From Fuerstiella sp. (GTDB taxonomy: Bacteria; Planctomycetota; Planctomycetia; Planctomycetales; Planctomycetaceae), in the NCBI GenBank assembly GCA_014238335.1, contig JABABI010000046.1, positions 1-56,201 on the forward strand: DNA of 56,201 nucleotides, read 5' to 3'. The notes beneath the pieces were generated by a model. It saw nothing but the letters and a program-made list of their open reading frames with translations, was not told where the DNA came from and ran no database searches. The translations under genes and the position numbers were made by a program. Shown piece after piece: positions 1-9,187 of this stretch. Position 1 is the stretch's first letter, and every line of letters starts with the position of its first letter.

Positions 1-57
1 GGCAACCGAAGAATCAACCTGAATAGTCATGTTGCCAAACTAACAGCTGCGCCCTAA

Positions 58-96
58 CCGGCAACTTCCGCACACGGCCGGCAACTTCCGGCTTTT
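58..96 (+). repeat. 13-bp direct repeat ending in a small terminator-like hairpin
   Basis: CCGGCAACTTCCG occurs at 58-70 and again at 78-90, exactly 20 bp apart. The second copy sits in a short hairpin (GCCGG at 77-81, loop caactt, CCGGC at 88-92) followed directly by TTTT at 93-96. This could be a weak rho-independent terminator for a gene to the left of the window. The rest of 1-224 shows no gene. Confidence 0.35.
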
Positions 97-224
97 CCCG
101 CAGGTCAACCGGAGTGGTGCAAGTAAAAAAGGGCGTACGTGATTACAGTCCCGGCCGGTCGGTCACTGCGAAACGGCAACATGCACGTTCGCGCGCGGCC
201 AATGCTCTGTTCTTTAACGCAGCG

Positions 225-2114
225 TCAGATAATCAATCTGACGCCTCCCAGTTCTCCCAGATCGTACGGCAGGCGACCGCCCGGTGAACCAATGAACATC
301 AGGTTGCGGGGGATGTTCCATTCTTCGGAGAGTCGTTGAATCAACTCCGGGCCGAAGTGTCCCGCCAGCTGGACAAATTCAATGTCAATTTCCGGATAGG
401 CCTGATCAAGAAATTCAAGCTCTGCGACAAGGTCGTCCGGAACCTGCACCTCCTGATTGGTGATGGTCACGATCTTCAGACGATTCGTGTGTTCATTCTG
501 CCGCACGTACAGCAGCGCGTTGTTCAGATTCGCAATGTTGTCACCACGAGTGAAGAATACGATCTGCTGCGCATTGATTTCTTCAATCTTCTCCCGCACG
601 GCTTTGGTGAGTCGTGTCATCGGTCCCACGATACTGACCGTCAGGCTGCGGACCATGGACAGGAAGGCCTTCAGCAAGACGATTCGTCCTAACATGACCG
701 CAATCACCAGCATTGCGGGTATGAAATACTGCAGAAATGTCCACAGATAGATGGGGTCCTTCAGGGCGTTGCCGACAAGGCCGGCCAGTACAGCACACAT
801 GGCGAAGATGACAGAGATCCACTTCGCCTGAGTCGGACGCGGCAGGTTCTTTCGTTTGATCTTCAGCAAAATATTTCCCAGAGCAAACAACACCATCACC
901 GACAGAAACGAAATTGTGTACAGCCCCGCCAGATACTTGATCTGGTCCTGATCGTCGGCTGTCCTGGTGATGAACAGAACGGAGAGACAAAGCAGAAAAA
1001 ATCCGATAATGATGCGGTGAGTGGTACCGCGTCGGTTGGTTTTCAGCAGGAACTGTGGCAGACAACGGTCCAGCGTCATCCGATGCACCAGTCCGGTCAC
1101 ACCCACAAAACTTGTCAGCACGGCACCGCTGAGAACCAATGCCGCATCAATCGAGATCAGAAAGCTGAGTTTCGGCCCGAAGTATTCTCCGCCTGCAACT
1201 TCGCCCAGATGCGCCAGCAGAGCTGCTTCATGGCCTTTTACCGCGCTGATGCTCACAAGGGCCAGAGCCAGCAGGGCCATCAGCGGGTTAAAGAAACTGA
1301 CGGCGATCCACATATTGCGAAGAGTCTTCGGAAAGACGCCCGCCTTCTGTTCTTCCACGAAATTGGACGAACTTTCGAATCCCGATATCCCCAGCATGGC
1401 GATCGAGAAACCAAAGAACAATGCCAGGAACAGGGAACCGCCTTTCTGAGGGGCTTCTGAATCGACGGCGCCACCTGCGGCACTGTCATTCAATTCCGGA
1501 TCAGATGCCTCATTCGCCCCAACTGAGTGTGTCGGAAGTGGCTCATTCATGTTCGCGTAAAATGTGTCTGTTCCACTCCCGGCAACGTGCACCACGCCCA
1601 CAATCAACAGCAGTGACAACGTGGCAATGTGTGTAATAAAAATGAAGATCGCCAGAACGGCAGATTCGGTGATGCCAATGATTGACAGCACCATGAAGAA
1701 CCCCAGCAACGCGATCGTCGCGTAGAAAACCGGAACGCCATCAATGATGTGATGGACGTAATGCATGCCCTCCAGGGCCGAGATCACTGCGGTTGCCATG
1801 TACGAGAGCACAGTCAGGCAGGCCGCAATGGACGCTCGAAATTTACTGGTGGTGTTCAGCAGCGCGTTATAGGCACCGCCATTCAGCGGCAGGGCGCCGA
1901 CGACTTCTGCATAGATCGAACGGAACAGAAATAGAACAGCCGCAACCATCAGCAATGAAACGGGCGCCAGTTTTCCCGCAGCGCCAATCGCCAGTGCCGA
2001 AACATAAAGGCACGATGAAGTAATGTCGTTCCCGCAAATTGCGGTGGAGGCCAGTTCGCCTAACTGACCATCGTGTTCTTTAGGAAGGTGCGAGGCGGAA
2101 GCTGATTCTGACAC
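225..2114 (-). CDS. APC-family amino acid permease with C-terminal cytosolic domain
   Basis: A 629-residue secondary transporter of the amino acid-polyamine-organocation superfamily, probably a cation/amino acid symporter in the cytoplasmic membrane. About 12 hydrophobic helices fill residues 40-480. The first carries the GNDITSSCLY stretch, which resembles the unwound substrate-binding helix 1 of APC proteins, and is followed by the PLNGGAYNALLN segment. An acidic loop lies near residues 205-225. The last ~147 residues (483-629) are soluble, with an alternating beta/alpha pattern and a final GSPGGRLPYD loop, so a UspA-like regulatory domain is possible (inference). Start is GTG at 2114. The gene stands apart from the operon upstream by about 95 bp. 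The substrate cannot be told from sequence. Confidence 0.88.
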   Translation of the reverse strand: MSESASASHLPKEHDGQLGELASTAICGNDITSSCLYVSALAIGAAGKLAPVSLLMVAAVLFLFRSIYAEVVGALPLNGGAYNALLNTTSKFRASIAACLTVLSYMATAVISALEGMHYVHHIIDGVPVFYATIALLGFFMVLSIIGITESAVLAIFIFITHIATLSLLLIVGVVHVAGSGTDTFYANMNEPLPTHSVGANEASDPELNDSAAGGAVDSEAPQKGGSLFLALFFGFSIAMLGISGFESSSNFVEEQKAGVFPKTLRNMWIAVSFFNPLMALLALALVSISAVKGHEAALLAHLGEVAGGEYFGPKLSFLISIDAALVLSGAVLTSFVGVTGLVHRMTLDRCLPQFLLKTNRRGTTHRIIIGFFLLCLSVLFITRTADDQDQIKYLAGLYTISFLSVMVLFALGNILLKIKRKNLPRPTQAKWISVIFAMCAVLAGLVGNALKDPIYLWTFLQYFIPAMLVIAVMLGRIVLLKAFLSMVRSLTVSIVGPMTRLTKAVREKIEEINAQQIVFFTRGDNIANLNNALLYVRQNEHTNRLKIVTITNQEVQVPDDLVAELEFLDQAYPEIDIEFVQLAGHFGPELIQRLSEEWNIPRNLMFIGSPGGRLPYDLGELGGVRLII

Positions 2115-2210
2115 AAGTAATCCCTGTCTTCGAAGTGGTCAAACAGCGGTGAACCGTATCGGCATCAGGGAATTCTGACAACGCCGTTTGGCACAGCGTC
2201 TGTCCAAATA

Positions 2211-3305
2211 TCAAAGTGCCGTCAGTTCAAGAAGGTCATCGCGGCAACGATCATGAGCGAGCCTGGCCACCGCAAAGGCACACGCAGATTCAGAAATCGG
2301 AAAACGAAACATGTCCGCCAGCGTGAGTCGGCCGGCGAAGGAAAACCCTTCCAGGTTCTGCAAAACACGCTCCACGACGCTGGTTCCGCCGCCGCTGAGG
2401 ATGACCGTCGGTTTTTCGATGTCCAGACAACGCTGTTCGGTCGTCTCCATCACCCGGGCCAGGCCGCCCAACACCTGACAAATTGCAGTCTGCAGCTGCC
2501 CACACTGTGTCTTAACAATATGCTGAGCAATCGAGGCGAGCTCTCCCTCTGACAGCTCTGTGGAATCACAGCACGCCATGTGGGCCAGTCGGTTCAGGGA
2601 ACACTGCCGAGTCAACGGACGGCCGTCTGCTGTGTTGGTATCGTCGACATTTTCGCGGACCATGCCTGCAACAACATATGCGTCTGCAATTGTTGCGAAG
2701 ACTTCAGCCGCCACCGGGCACATCTCTCCACCTATCGGTACCGTATCAACAATCGCACAGACGGGCGTTCTGGCAGCTCCCGTATAGACGAGCTCTCCGG
2801 ACAGTAAACGATAGCAATCGCTCAGTCCCTGGGGCACGGGACGGCCGTCCAGCAGCGGAATGATGTCCGTTGTTGTGGAACCCATATCGATCAGCAGCGC
2901 TGGTCCGTCCGGAACAGCTCGACCGGCCCATGTTGCCAGCGCATGCCAGTTGGCGGCGGCGACAAGTGTCGGCAAATCGCGTGCGGCCTCTGAATCAGCG
3001 AACTCGCCGGAAGTCAACCACACTCGCAGCAGCACATTCGGGAAACTCTCTTCCACCGCTCCAATAACGAATCCGACACCTTCAGCCTTTGACTGAAAAC
3101 AGTCGGCCAGTTCGGCGGTCAACGTTAATGCGACCATGTCCGGAGCACTCCGGTCAGCGAAGAAGTGATTAGCGGCCAGCGCACGCAGGGCAGTGGGAAG
3201 TTCATCCTTCTGCTGCCACATAGCAAACGCAACAGCAGCGGTACGTCCGTCGGCATCCGATGCTTTGATATTTGCGCCGCCAATATCCAGACCAATAACT
3301 CTCAT
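2211..3305 (-). CDS. H4MPT-linked C1 pathway protein, MfnF-like (hydantoinase/ASKHA fold)
   Basis: A 364-residue ATPase-fold protein resembling the probable H4MPT-linked C1-transfer protein of methylotrophs and planctomycetes, whose archaeal relative MfnF condenses two precursors in methanofuran synthesis. The phosphate-1 loop is GLDIGGANIKA (res 5-15), the phosphate-2 loop is LLIDMGSTTTDI (about res 151-162), and a late glycine loop is VILSGGGTS near residue 304. These fit the acetate/sugar kinase-Hsc70-actin superfamily. Cofactor synthesis for formaldehyde oxidation is inferred from the family. The ATG overlaps the stop of the response-regulator gene (ATGA, 3302-3305), so the two are translationally coupled. 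No other C1 gene lies in this window. Confidence 0.78.
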   Translation of the reverse strand: MRVIGLDIGGANIKASDADGRTAAVAFAMWQQKDELPTALRALAANHFFADRSAPDMVALTLTAELADCFQSKAEGVGFVIGAVEESFPNVLLRVWLTSGEFADSEAARDLPTLVAAANWHALATWAGRAVPDGPALLIDMGSTTTDIIPLLDGRPVPQGLSDCYRLLSGELVYTGAARTPVCAIVDTVPIGGEMCPVAAEVFATIADAYVVAGMVRENVDDTNTADGRPLTRQCSLNRLAHMACCDSTELSEGELASIAQHIVKTQCGQLQTAICQVLGGLARVMETTEQRCLDIEKPTVILSGGGTSVVERVLQNLEGFSFAGRLTLADMFRFPISESACAFAVARLAHDRCRDDLLELTAL

Positions 3306-4063
3306 GACGTCTCCGCACCCGCAGCATTCGCCATGTCGTTACCGTCAGCGTGACCTGGATCTCTGAAAAAGCGATATCCAGTACCTCGAACAGAAACAAG
3401 ATGTCTTGGATCTGCCGGGTCGACTTCGATCATCCTGCGCAGGCGCATGACGAAATTGTCGATGGATCGACTGGTGATTTCAGCGGAATCTCTCCAGACG
3501 TCCGACTGCAGCCGACTGCGGGACAGCACCACGCCATCGTACTTCAGAAAATAACGGAGCAGCTCCTGTTCACGCGTTGTCAGGGAATGCACATCGTCAC
3601 CGTAGCACAGTTCAAAACGACCGAAGTCGACCGTCACACTGCCAAACCGCTCAACATCCTGCACGGCGCGATTCGTCGCGCCACTGTCCAGCGCGCGGCG
3701 GCGAATCTCCAGAAGTCGGCGAACCCGACTCAACAGTTCCGGCAGGGCGAAGGGTTTCGTGATGTACTGGTCAACGCCACAGTCGAAGGCCTGAGCCTTG
3801 TCTTCGGCCAGGGTTCTTGCGGTCAGCGCCAGAACGGGTACGTCCACGTCGACCCTGCGCAACTCACGGCACGTTTCGTAGCCGCTCATTTCCGGCAGCA
3901 TCAGGTCCAGCACAATCAGATCAAACGGCGGGGACGCGTTGCTGTGCAGGTCCAGTGCCGTTCGGCCATCGCCAGCCACACTGACCCGGTAGCCCTCCTG
4001 TTCGAAATTGAACCGCAGTATCTTCGCGATGTTTTCTTCGTCTTCAACGACAAGTATGTTCAC
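3302..4063 (-). CDS. OmpR/PhoB-family response regulator
   Basis: A 253-residue two-domain transcription regulator. The receiver domain (res 1-120) has the acidic pair E7/D8, phosphoacceptor D53 in VLDLMLPEMSG, T81 and K103 (TKPF). The C-terminal winged helix (about res 143-235) has the usual pattern LTTREQELLRYF, then SRSIDNFVMRLRRMIE, then VRGTGYRF. Its stop overlaps the start of the MfnF-like gene and its own start overlaps the stop of the sensor kinase gene (ATGA at 4060-4063), so all three should be made from one message. The regulated genes are unknown; autoregulation is plausible. Confidence 0.95.
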   Translation of the reverse strand: MNILVVEDEENIAKILRFNFEQEGYRVSVAGDGRTALDLHSNASPPFDLIVLDLMLPEMSGYETCRELRRVDVDVPVLALTARTLAEDKAQAFDCGVDQYITKPFALPELLSRVRRLLEIRRRALDSGATNRAVQDVERFGSVTVDFGRFELCYGDDVHSLTTREQELLRYFLKYDGVVLSRSRLQSDVWRDSAEITSRSIDNFVMRLRRMIEVDPADPRHLVSVRGTGYRFFRDPGHADGNDMANAAGAETS

Positions 4064-5058
4064 GTTTCAGACCCCGTTTTTTCCCTGGCTTCGACGATCC
4101 TGGTCGACGTGCTGTGAACAGCAACCGATTCCGTCGGCTTGTCAGCGGACCTTGCCAGCAGCCTGCCCGGAAGACTGACTTCGAAAATGCTGCCCACACC
4201 GTCGGGACCATCTGAAATGGTCACTCGCCCCTTCATGATGCCCACAAGAGTCCGCACGATATAGAGTCCCAGCCCCGTACCCTTGCGCGTACGCTGCAGC
4301 TCATCACTGCCACGAAAGAACAATTGAAACACCTTATGTCTCTGCTCTTCCGGAACGCCTGTCCCCTGATCATGAACGCGGATGACAATTCGGTCGCGAC
4401 CTCGGACCATGGCTGAAACGTGCACGTGCGGCGGTTCACCACCGTATTTCACAGCATTGTCCATCAGATTGCCGAAAATCATTTCCAGCAACATTCTGCG
4501 GGCATCAAGATGTAACGGTGCCAGATCGAACGTGAACACATCCGCAACTTCGCGTTTATGATGACGACAGGCCACTTCGGCACAGCCTGTCAGCAGGTCG
4601 CTCAAACTGACGCGTTCAGGCTCCGTCTGGCTGCCAATAGCATCGAGCCGTCCTACTTCCAGCAGCTGATTAATCAGCCGATCAAGTCGTCCCAGTTCGG
4701 ACTCCATCGTCTCATAGAACTCGCGACGGTCGGATTCGCTCAGTTCCCTCATCAATAACGTATCCAGATACAATCGAAGTGCTGCGATGGGCGTCTTCAA
4801 CTCATGCGTTACACTGTCAACGAAGTTCGACTGCCTCCGATTCAGCTGTATTTCCTTGATCGTCAGTACGGAGTAAAACGAAATGCCGAACAAGCTGATG
4901 CCCAGGGCGATGGATCCCAAAACCAGAGCCAGCCACGAATGCTGCCGGGCAAGCAGGACAATCAGCACCAGCATCAGCGTCAGGTTCACTGTGCCAAGGA
5001 CCGCGCTGGTCCAGATCGGCAGCTTCAGGTGAGATCGTTTTCGGCGAAAGTCGGCCAT
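4060..5058 (-). CDS. Sensor histidine kinase with almost no external loop
   Basis: A 332-residue HisKA/HATPase_c kinase, partner of the downstream regulator. Two hydrophobic helices (about res 18-37 and 43-62) are joined by only a few residues (LARQHSW), so there is no room for a periplasmic sensor domain. The H-box is SVTHELKTPIAALR with phosphorylated H85, the N-box is MIFGNLMDNAVKYG, the G1 box is DQGTG and the G2 box is GTGLGLYIV. The last ~40 residues are polar and lack an obvious domain. First gene of a three-gene overlapping operon; transcription should start just above 5058. Intramembrane or cytoplasmic sensing is inferred from topology alone. Confidence 0.93.
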   Translation of the reverse strand: MADFRRKRSHLKLPIWTSAVLGTVNLTLMLVLIVLLARQHSWLALVLGSIALGISLFGISFYSVLTIKEIQLNRRQSNFVDSVTHELKTPIAALRLYLDTLLMRELSESDRREFYETMESELGRLDRLINQLLEVGRLDAIGSQTEPERVSLSDLLTGCAEVACRHHKREVADVFTFDLAPLHLDARRMLLEMIFGNLMDNAVKYGGEPPHVHVSAMVRGRDRIVIRVHDQGTGVPEEQRHKVFQLFFRGSDELQRTRKGTGLGLYIVRTLVGIMKGRVTISDGPDGVGSIFEVSLPGRLLARSADKPTESVAVHSTSTRIVEAREKTGSET

Positions 5059-5287
5059 CGTATTTTCGCAGCGGTGCTCATGAGCGGGTGGGTTTCAATA
5101 TTACCCATCATTGTCGCGTTCGGACAGCAGCCATGACTGAAATTGTACACAGCCTGCCGAGAGTCGTTGGCCAGTTCATCGAAACAACAGACCCGTCACC
5201 TGCCCGCGGCCGTTCGACCGCTGGCAAGTCCATCCGGGGCACCTGTCCGCCGTCAGGGGAACCAGGGCCGAAATAATGCAACCGTTG

Positions 5288-6397
5288 CTACGCAGAGACG
5301 GCAACCGGCCGTCCCATACGTCTGAGCCACAGAAAATGTGACTTTACCGCGGAACGCATTGTCGGATGTGAATGATACGGCACGCCGAACTCGGCTGCCG
5401 TCTGTTCCACAATCTTTGCCAGCGCTGGATAATGAAGATGGCAAATCTGAGGAAACAGATGGTGTTCAATCTGAAAATTTAGTCCTCCCGTGAACCATGA
5501 AACCAATCGGCTTTCCTGAGCAAAGTCAACCGTTGTGATTACCTGGTGAACTGCCCAGGAATTTTCGATTCTCATGGAATCTGCATCAGGCTTGTAGAAT
5601 TCGGCCGGTTCCACACAGTGAGCCAGCTGAAACACGACGCTCATCACGACGCCCTGCCCAAACGACGCCACAAAAAACCAAAGCACAACCTGGTGCCAGT
5701 CATGCAGATAAAGCGGCAGGCCAAAGGTCAGCGTCAGAAACGTGAATTTACCGACCAGCATAAACACCAGGTCCCAGTTCTTCACTGGCGGCATCTTCAT
5801 GTCCCCGACACGACCGATGATCAGGCCAGCGGTGTCGTCATAGAATTGCCACTTGAAGGTTATGAAACCGTACAGAAACCACAGGTAAAAATGCTGAAAC
5901 CGGTGAAATCCGAATCGACGCTGGTGAGGCGACAACCGCCCTAAAGGTCCCACCTCAATATCGTCATCAATACCCGTGACGTTGGTGTAAGAATGGTGAA
6001 TAACGTTGTGTTTTTTCTTCCAGAAGTGCGAACTGCCACCAAGAAGATCAAGAGTAAACGCCATCATGCGGTTAATCAAAGGGAACCTGGAATACGCTCC
6101 GTGTCCACCGTCGTGCATGATATTGAAACCGACCGCCGACATCGCAAAGCTCAGAGAAACTGCAAGGGCCAGTGCCTGAGGCCACGTCGTCGCCCAGAAT
6201 ACAAGTCCTGCGTAAGATGCAACCAGCCATGTCAGAATCACAGCGGTCTTGACGTACATCTGCGGGTTGTCGCGTTTTGCCAGGTTTGTCTGGACGAAAT
6301 AGGCATCCACACGCTCGCGCAACGCTGGCATGAAACCATCGCACCTGGCGAACTTGACGAGCTTGGGATCCGGCTGGGCTGAAGAAATATCTGACAT
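5288..6397 (-). CDS. Membrane fatty acid desaturase (front-end / acyl-CoA type)
   Basis: A 369-residue di-iron membrane desaturase. The three histidine boxes are present: HDGGH (res 95-99), HNVIHH (130-135) and QIEHH (309-313). Gln in place of the first His of the third box is typical of front-end desaturases such as linoleoyl-CoA (delta-6) enzymes. Hydrophobic helices lie around residues 50-90 and 210-260. There is no fused cytochrome b5 domain, so electrons must come from a separate ferredoxin or b5. I take the ATG at 6397. A start 24 codons upstream (6469) is open, but the added stretch does not look like coding sequence. No operon partner; regioselectivity not determinable. Confidence 0.9.
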   Translation of the reverse strand: MSDISSAQPDPKLVKFARCDGFMPALRERVDAYFVQTNLAKRDNPQMYVKTAVILTWLVASYAGLVFWATTWPQALALAVSLSFAMSAVGFNIMHDGGHGAYSRFPLINRMMAFTLDLLGGSSHFWKKKHNVIHHSYTNVTGIDDDIEVGPLGRLSPHQRRFGFHRFQHFYLWFLYGFITFKWQFYDDTAGLIIGRVGDMKMPPVKNWDLVFMLVGKFTFLTLTFGLPLYLHDWHQVVLWFFVASFGQGVVMSVVFQLAHCVEPAEFYKPDADSMRIENSWAVHQVITTVDFAQESRLVSWFTGGLNFQIEHHLFPQICHLHYPALAKIVEQTAAEFGVPYHSHPTMRSAVKSHFLWLRRMGRPVAVSA

Positions 6398-6788
6398 TTG
6401 CGATTCTAGGTTTTCAGAAGATACACAGTGCGGTAACTTGGGCTCATTCGCACGCGGGTCACACCGCAATAGCAGTTTATCAGAGTCTCGCGTGTCATGC
6501 GATTGAGTCGTCAGCTTGTTTCGAAAGCGGCATCAAGTCGCATACGCCCCAGTACTGCTAATTCGCCATGTATGAATAGTGCACGCATGATCGGTCGGCG
6601 TCCTGCGAAAACCCTACGTTTCAGCAATTCTCAGCGGATGCGGTTCCGCCGACCAAACGGTCTTCCCACAGAAAATCCTGTTTTTCCTTAGGTGGAAGTT
6701 GTGATGATACAGACATACATTGCCTGAGTCACAAAGTACCGACTGTCGCCTGCAGCCATGTCCCCGGTCCCCAACAAGCATCCGCCGC
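6398..6788. other. Intergenic region between divergent genes
   Basis: About 390 bases between the desaturase (minus) and the CBM9-like gene (plus). Short open frames here have no recognisable composition. It must hold the promoters for both neighbours, but I could not pick convincing -35/-10 pairs. Confidence 0.5.
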
Positions 6789-7448
6789 GTGAACCAAATC
6801 ATTCCCCCCTCACTGCTGTTTGACTTTTCATTGCCCGTCAAACAATGCTCTCCACCTTCCCGCCGCAAGGCGGGAAGGCTGCTGAAACAGACAGATATGT
6901 CGTCACTGTTTCTGCCGTCGTCGCTGAACCAGCAGCCAGATTTCGCAACCGTCGCAGCTGGCTGGCATCGGGATGGACTGGGGCTTGTGTTCTGCGTTTC
7001 CGGAAAACCGGAGACCTGTGCCGGAAGCAGCACGGACGTCAAACACTCCGATTGTGCCCTGATCTGGATCGATACTCGTCCGGCCGGAAATGTCCAAAGA
7101 GCAACGGAGTATTGCCACCACTTCGCGTGCCTTCCCTCAGATGAGCAGGCCGCCGGCGCTCCGACTGTTGTTGTTCAGCCCATCGCTCAGCAAAGGACAC
7201 AGCGCATTGATTCAAATCCTGAGAAAATGACCTGCCGAACGCATTCGAAAAATGGTGGTTACGAACTTGAAGTCTGGATTCCCGGGGGTCAGTTGTTCGG
7301 CTATCGTGAAATCAGTGAGCTGGGCAAGCTCGGATTCTATTGCGTCGTGCAGGACACTCATCTTGGAGACCAGCCTCTGAGTGTCGGCGACGATTTCCCC
7401 ACCAGCTACAACCCATCCACGTGGATTCAACTGGAGCTGCAATCGTGA
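6789..7448 (+). CDS. CBM9/DOMON-like domain protein of unknown function
   Basis: About 219 residues, with no signal peptide or membrane helix. The body looks like the carbohydrate-binding-family-9-like beta-sandwich seen in planctomycete and Bacteroidetes proteins. It has an early GWHRDGLGLVFCVSGK strand pair, an IWIDTRPAGNVQRATEYCHHF segment, and a late YELEVWIPGGQLFGY plus GFYCVVQD and NPSTWIQLEL. I chose GTG at 6789 because the following residues (NQIIPPSLLFDFSLP) look like the first strand; TTG at 6720 and ATG at 6897 are alternatives. The stop overlaps the GTG of the next gene (GTGA, 7445-7448), so the two products are probably made together. Ligand unknown. Confidence 0.62.
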   Translation: MNQIIPPSLLFDFSLPVKQCSPPSRRKAGRLLKQTDMSSLFLPSSLNQQPDFATVAAGWHRDGLGLVFCVSGKPETCAGSSTDVKHSDCALIWIDTRPAGNVQRATEYCHHFACLPSDEQAAGAPTVVVQPIAQQRTQRIDSNPEKMTCRTHSKNGGYELEVWIPGGQLFGYREISELGKLGFYCVVQDTHLGDQPLSVGDDFPTSYNPSTWIQLELQS

Positions 7449-8611
7449 AGCGGTGGATTCGGTGCAGAGGTACTGTGAGTGGCTGCGTACAGGTGGCGGT
7501 CATCCTGACCATGTTGGCACCGACTTATTACAACTCTGCAAGCGCTCAGTCAACGCGTGCCGAACAGTCACCGCTGCCTCAATCATTGCCACCGGAACGC
7601 AAACGACGCCTGCAGGCGATCAGCCAGACAATTTCGAATGAAGTGCCGCTGGTGATAGCACACCGTGGAGCATCGGGGTATCTACCCGAACATACTACGG
7701 AATCCGCCGCACTTGCCCATGCCCTGGGAGCCGACTTTATCGAGCAGGACGTCGTGCTGTCTCAAGACGGCATCGCGGTTGTATTTCACGACGTCACTCT
7801 GGAAAAAATCACGAATGTCGCTGAACTGTTTCCGGAACGCAGGCGGAATAACAGATTCTATGTATTCGATTTTACGCTTGCCGAGCTAAGACGATTGAAT
7901 ATCTCTGAACGATTTCCTTCCCCGGCGGGTTCGGACGCCAGTCAGCGTTTCCCGCAGAACACCGGACGCTTTCAGTTGTCGACTCTGGAAGAACATCTGC
8001 AGTTAATCCAGGGCCTGAACGTCTCCCGTGGCCGCAATGTCGGCATCTATGTCGAGATCAAACAACCCAAAATTCATCGAGCACAAAATCTGGATCCATC
8101 AAAGGAAGTCCTGCGCGTACTCCACAAGTACGGGTACAGCCATGCCGACGATCGTGTCTTCGTGCAGTGCTTCGATGAATCCGAAATTCTGCGGCTGAGA
8201 ACGGAGTTGAAATGCCAACTTCCGCTGATTCAGTTGCTGGCGGAAAAACCGTCAGACGGACACCTGGCTCAAATCGCGAAGGTCGCAGACGGCATCGGCG
8301 TGCGAATTGCCGCCGTGGTTGAAGGGGTTGCTCCCGATGATCCAGAGCACGCACGGGTGTCAAATGTAGTCCGGACAGCTCATCAGCATGCCATGCTGGT
8401 GCACGCGTGGACCCTGCGCATGGACTCACTGCCGGATTATGCTCCGAATTCAAAAACGATGATCGACTGGCTGGTCCGCGAAGCCGGTGTTGACGGAATC
8501 TTCACCGATCAGCCCGATGTTCTGCTGTCCTGGAGACAGAGCGTACAGGCGACAGGGCGACTGGAAGGTCCATTCAAACTGCTGGGGAAAGGCCCGTCAG
8601 TGAGTGATTAA
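7445..8611 (+). CDS. Exported glycerophosphodiester phosphodiesterase (GlpQ type)
   Basis: A 388-residue enzyme expected to hydrolyse glycerophosphodiesters to glycerol-3-phosphate and an alcohol outside the cytoplasm. From the GTG start a signal peptide runs to about residue 35 (KRW..., hydrophobic core, ASAQ cleavage region). The GDPD TIM barrel follows. AHRGASGYLPEHT supplies catalytic His/Arg (H73, R74), FIEQDV supplies metal ligands E100 and D102, and FHD supplies the second catalytic His (H115). Later landmarks are YVEIKQP and GIFTDQPD. Length and the GYLPEHT form fit periplasmic GlpQ rather than cytosolic UgpQ. The start overlaps the stop of the CBM9-like gene. A frame extends upstream to 7340 but would remove the signal peptide from the N-terminus. 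Confidence 0.9.
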   Translation: MKRWIRCRGTVSGCVQVAVILTMLAPTYYNSASAQSTRAEQSPLPQSLPPERKRRLQAISQTISNEVPLVIAHRGASGYLPEHTTESAALAHALGADFIEQDVVLSQDGIAVVFHDVTLEKITNVAELFPERRRNNRFYVFDFTLAELRRLNISERFPSPAGSDASQRFPQNTGRFQLSTLEEHLQLIQGLNVSRGRNVGIYVEIKQPKIHRAQNLDPSKEVLRVLHKYGYSHADDRVFVQCFDESEILRLRTELKCQLPLIQLLAEKPSDGHLAQIAKVADGIGVRIAAVVEGVAPDDPEHARVSNVVRTAHQHAMLVHAWTLRMDSLPDYAPNSKTMIDWLVREAGVDGIFTDQPDVLLSWRQSVQATGRLEGPFKLLGKGPSVSD

Positions 8612-9187
8612 GCGATTGGAAATTCTCGTACGGGGCTGGCGGGCCGCCTGCGGAAACTTCGACCTACAGTTCACGGGAAGGCATTGCGGGATCCGGCGTT
8701 CCCGCTGAGGTTCTAAAGGGACAGCATTGATGAGTTCGTGCCCAGCTGATCCGAACGATTTCTTCAGGTTTTGGGGGATCCTGACGAACAAAAATCAGTT
8801 TAATTGACGTTATTTGGTGTAGCAGCGCGTAAATCCGAACTCTGCAATCGCCGTAAATCGTGTTATCATTTGGCGATACGGCATTTCTTGAACCGATCAA
8901 GACATTGTCAACGCCTTGTTTTCAAAGTATGATATTGGACAGATTGTGTGTTTTTCACGTTATGATTACTCATAAGCCGTCGTTCCGCCCAGGTAATCAG
9001 GCAGTCCTGCCAACCACCACGAATTCAGTTTTGCAATGATTGTTAAAGCCTGTCACACTTTGTGCAGGTGAAACCATAGCCGGGGAGCGATGGTTTCGGA
9101 TTAGTGTTTACGGGATCGCGGTTCCGGCCGTGAGCGCCCATAATCAGAGGCATAGCCTCATCAGAACCGTCAAACGGGAATTCCGCC
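8612..9187. other. 576-base intergenic region
   Basis: No convincing gene. It contains a short inverted repeat (GCGGGA at 8686-8691 and TCCCGC at 8700-8705, no T-run), a distinctly AT-rich stretch at about 8790-8970, and the promoter candidate at 8905-8933. The long distance from that promoter to the vWA gene implies a leader of about 250 bases, in which I recognise no riboswitch. Confidence 0.5.
8905..8933 (+). promoter_or_regulatory. Sigma70-like promoter upstream of the vWA gene
   Basis: TTGTCA at 8905-8910 and TATGAT at 8928-8933 are separated by 17 bases, each one mismatch from the housekeeping consensus. It lies in the AT-rich part of the gap. The next gene on this strand starts at 9188, so the leader would be about 250 bases. 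Confidence 0.5.

Noticed and set aside
121..140. T-run on the minus strand as terminator for the permease gene
   Set aside because: The upstream stem is only about 3 bp, too weak to support a terminator.
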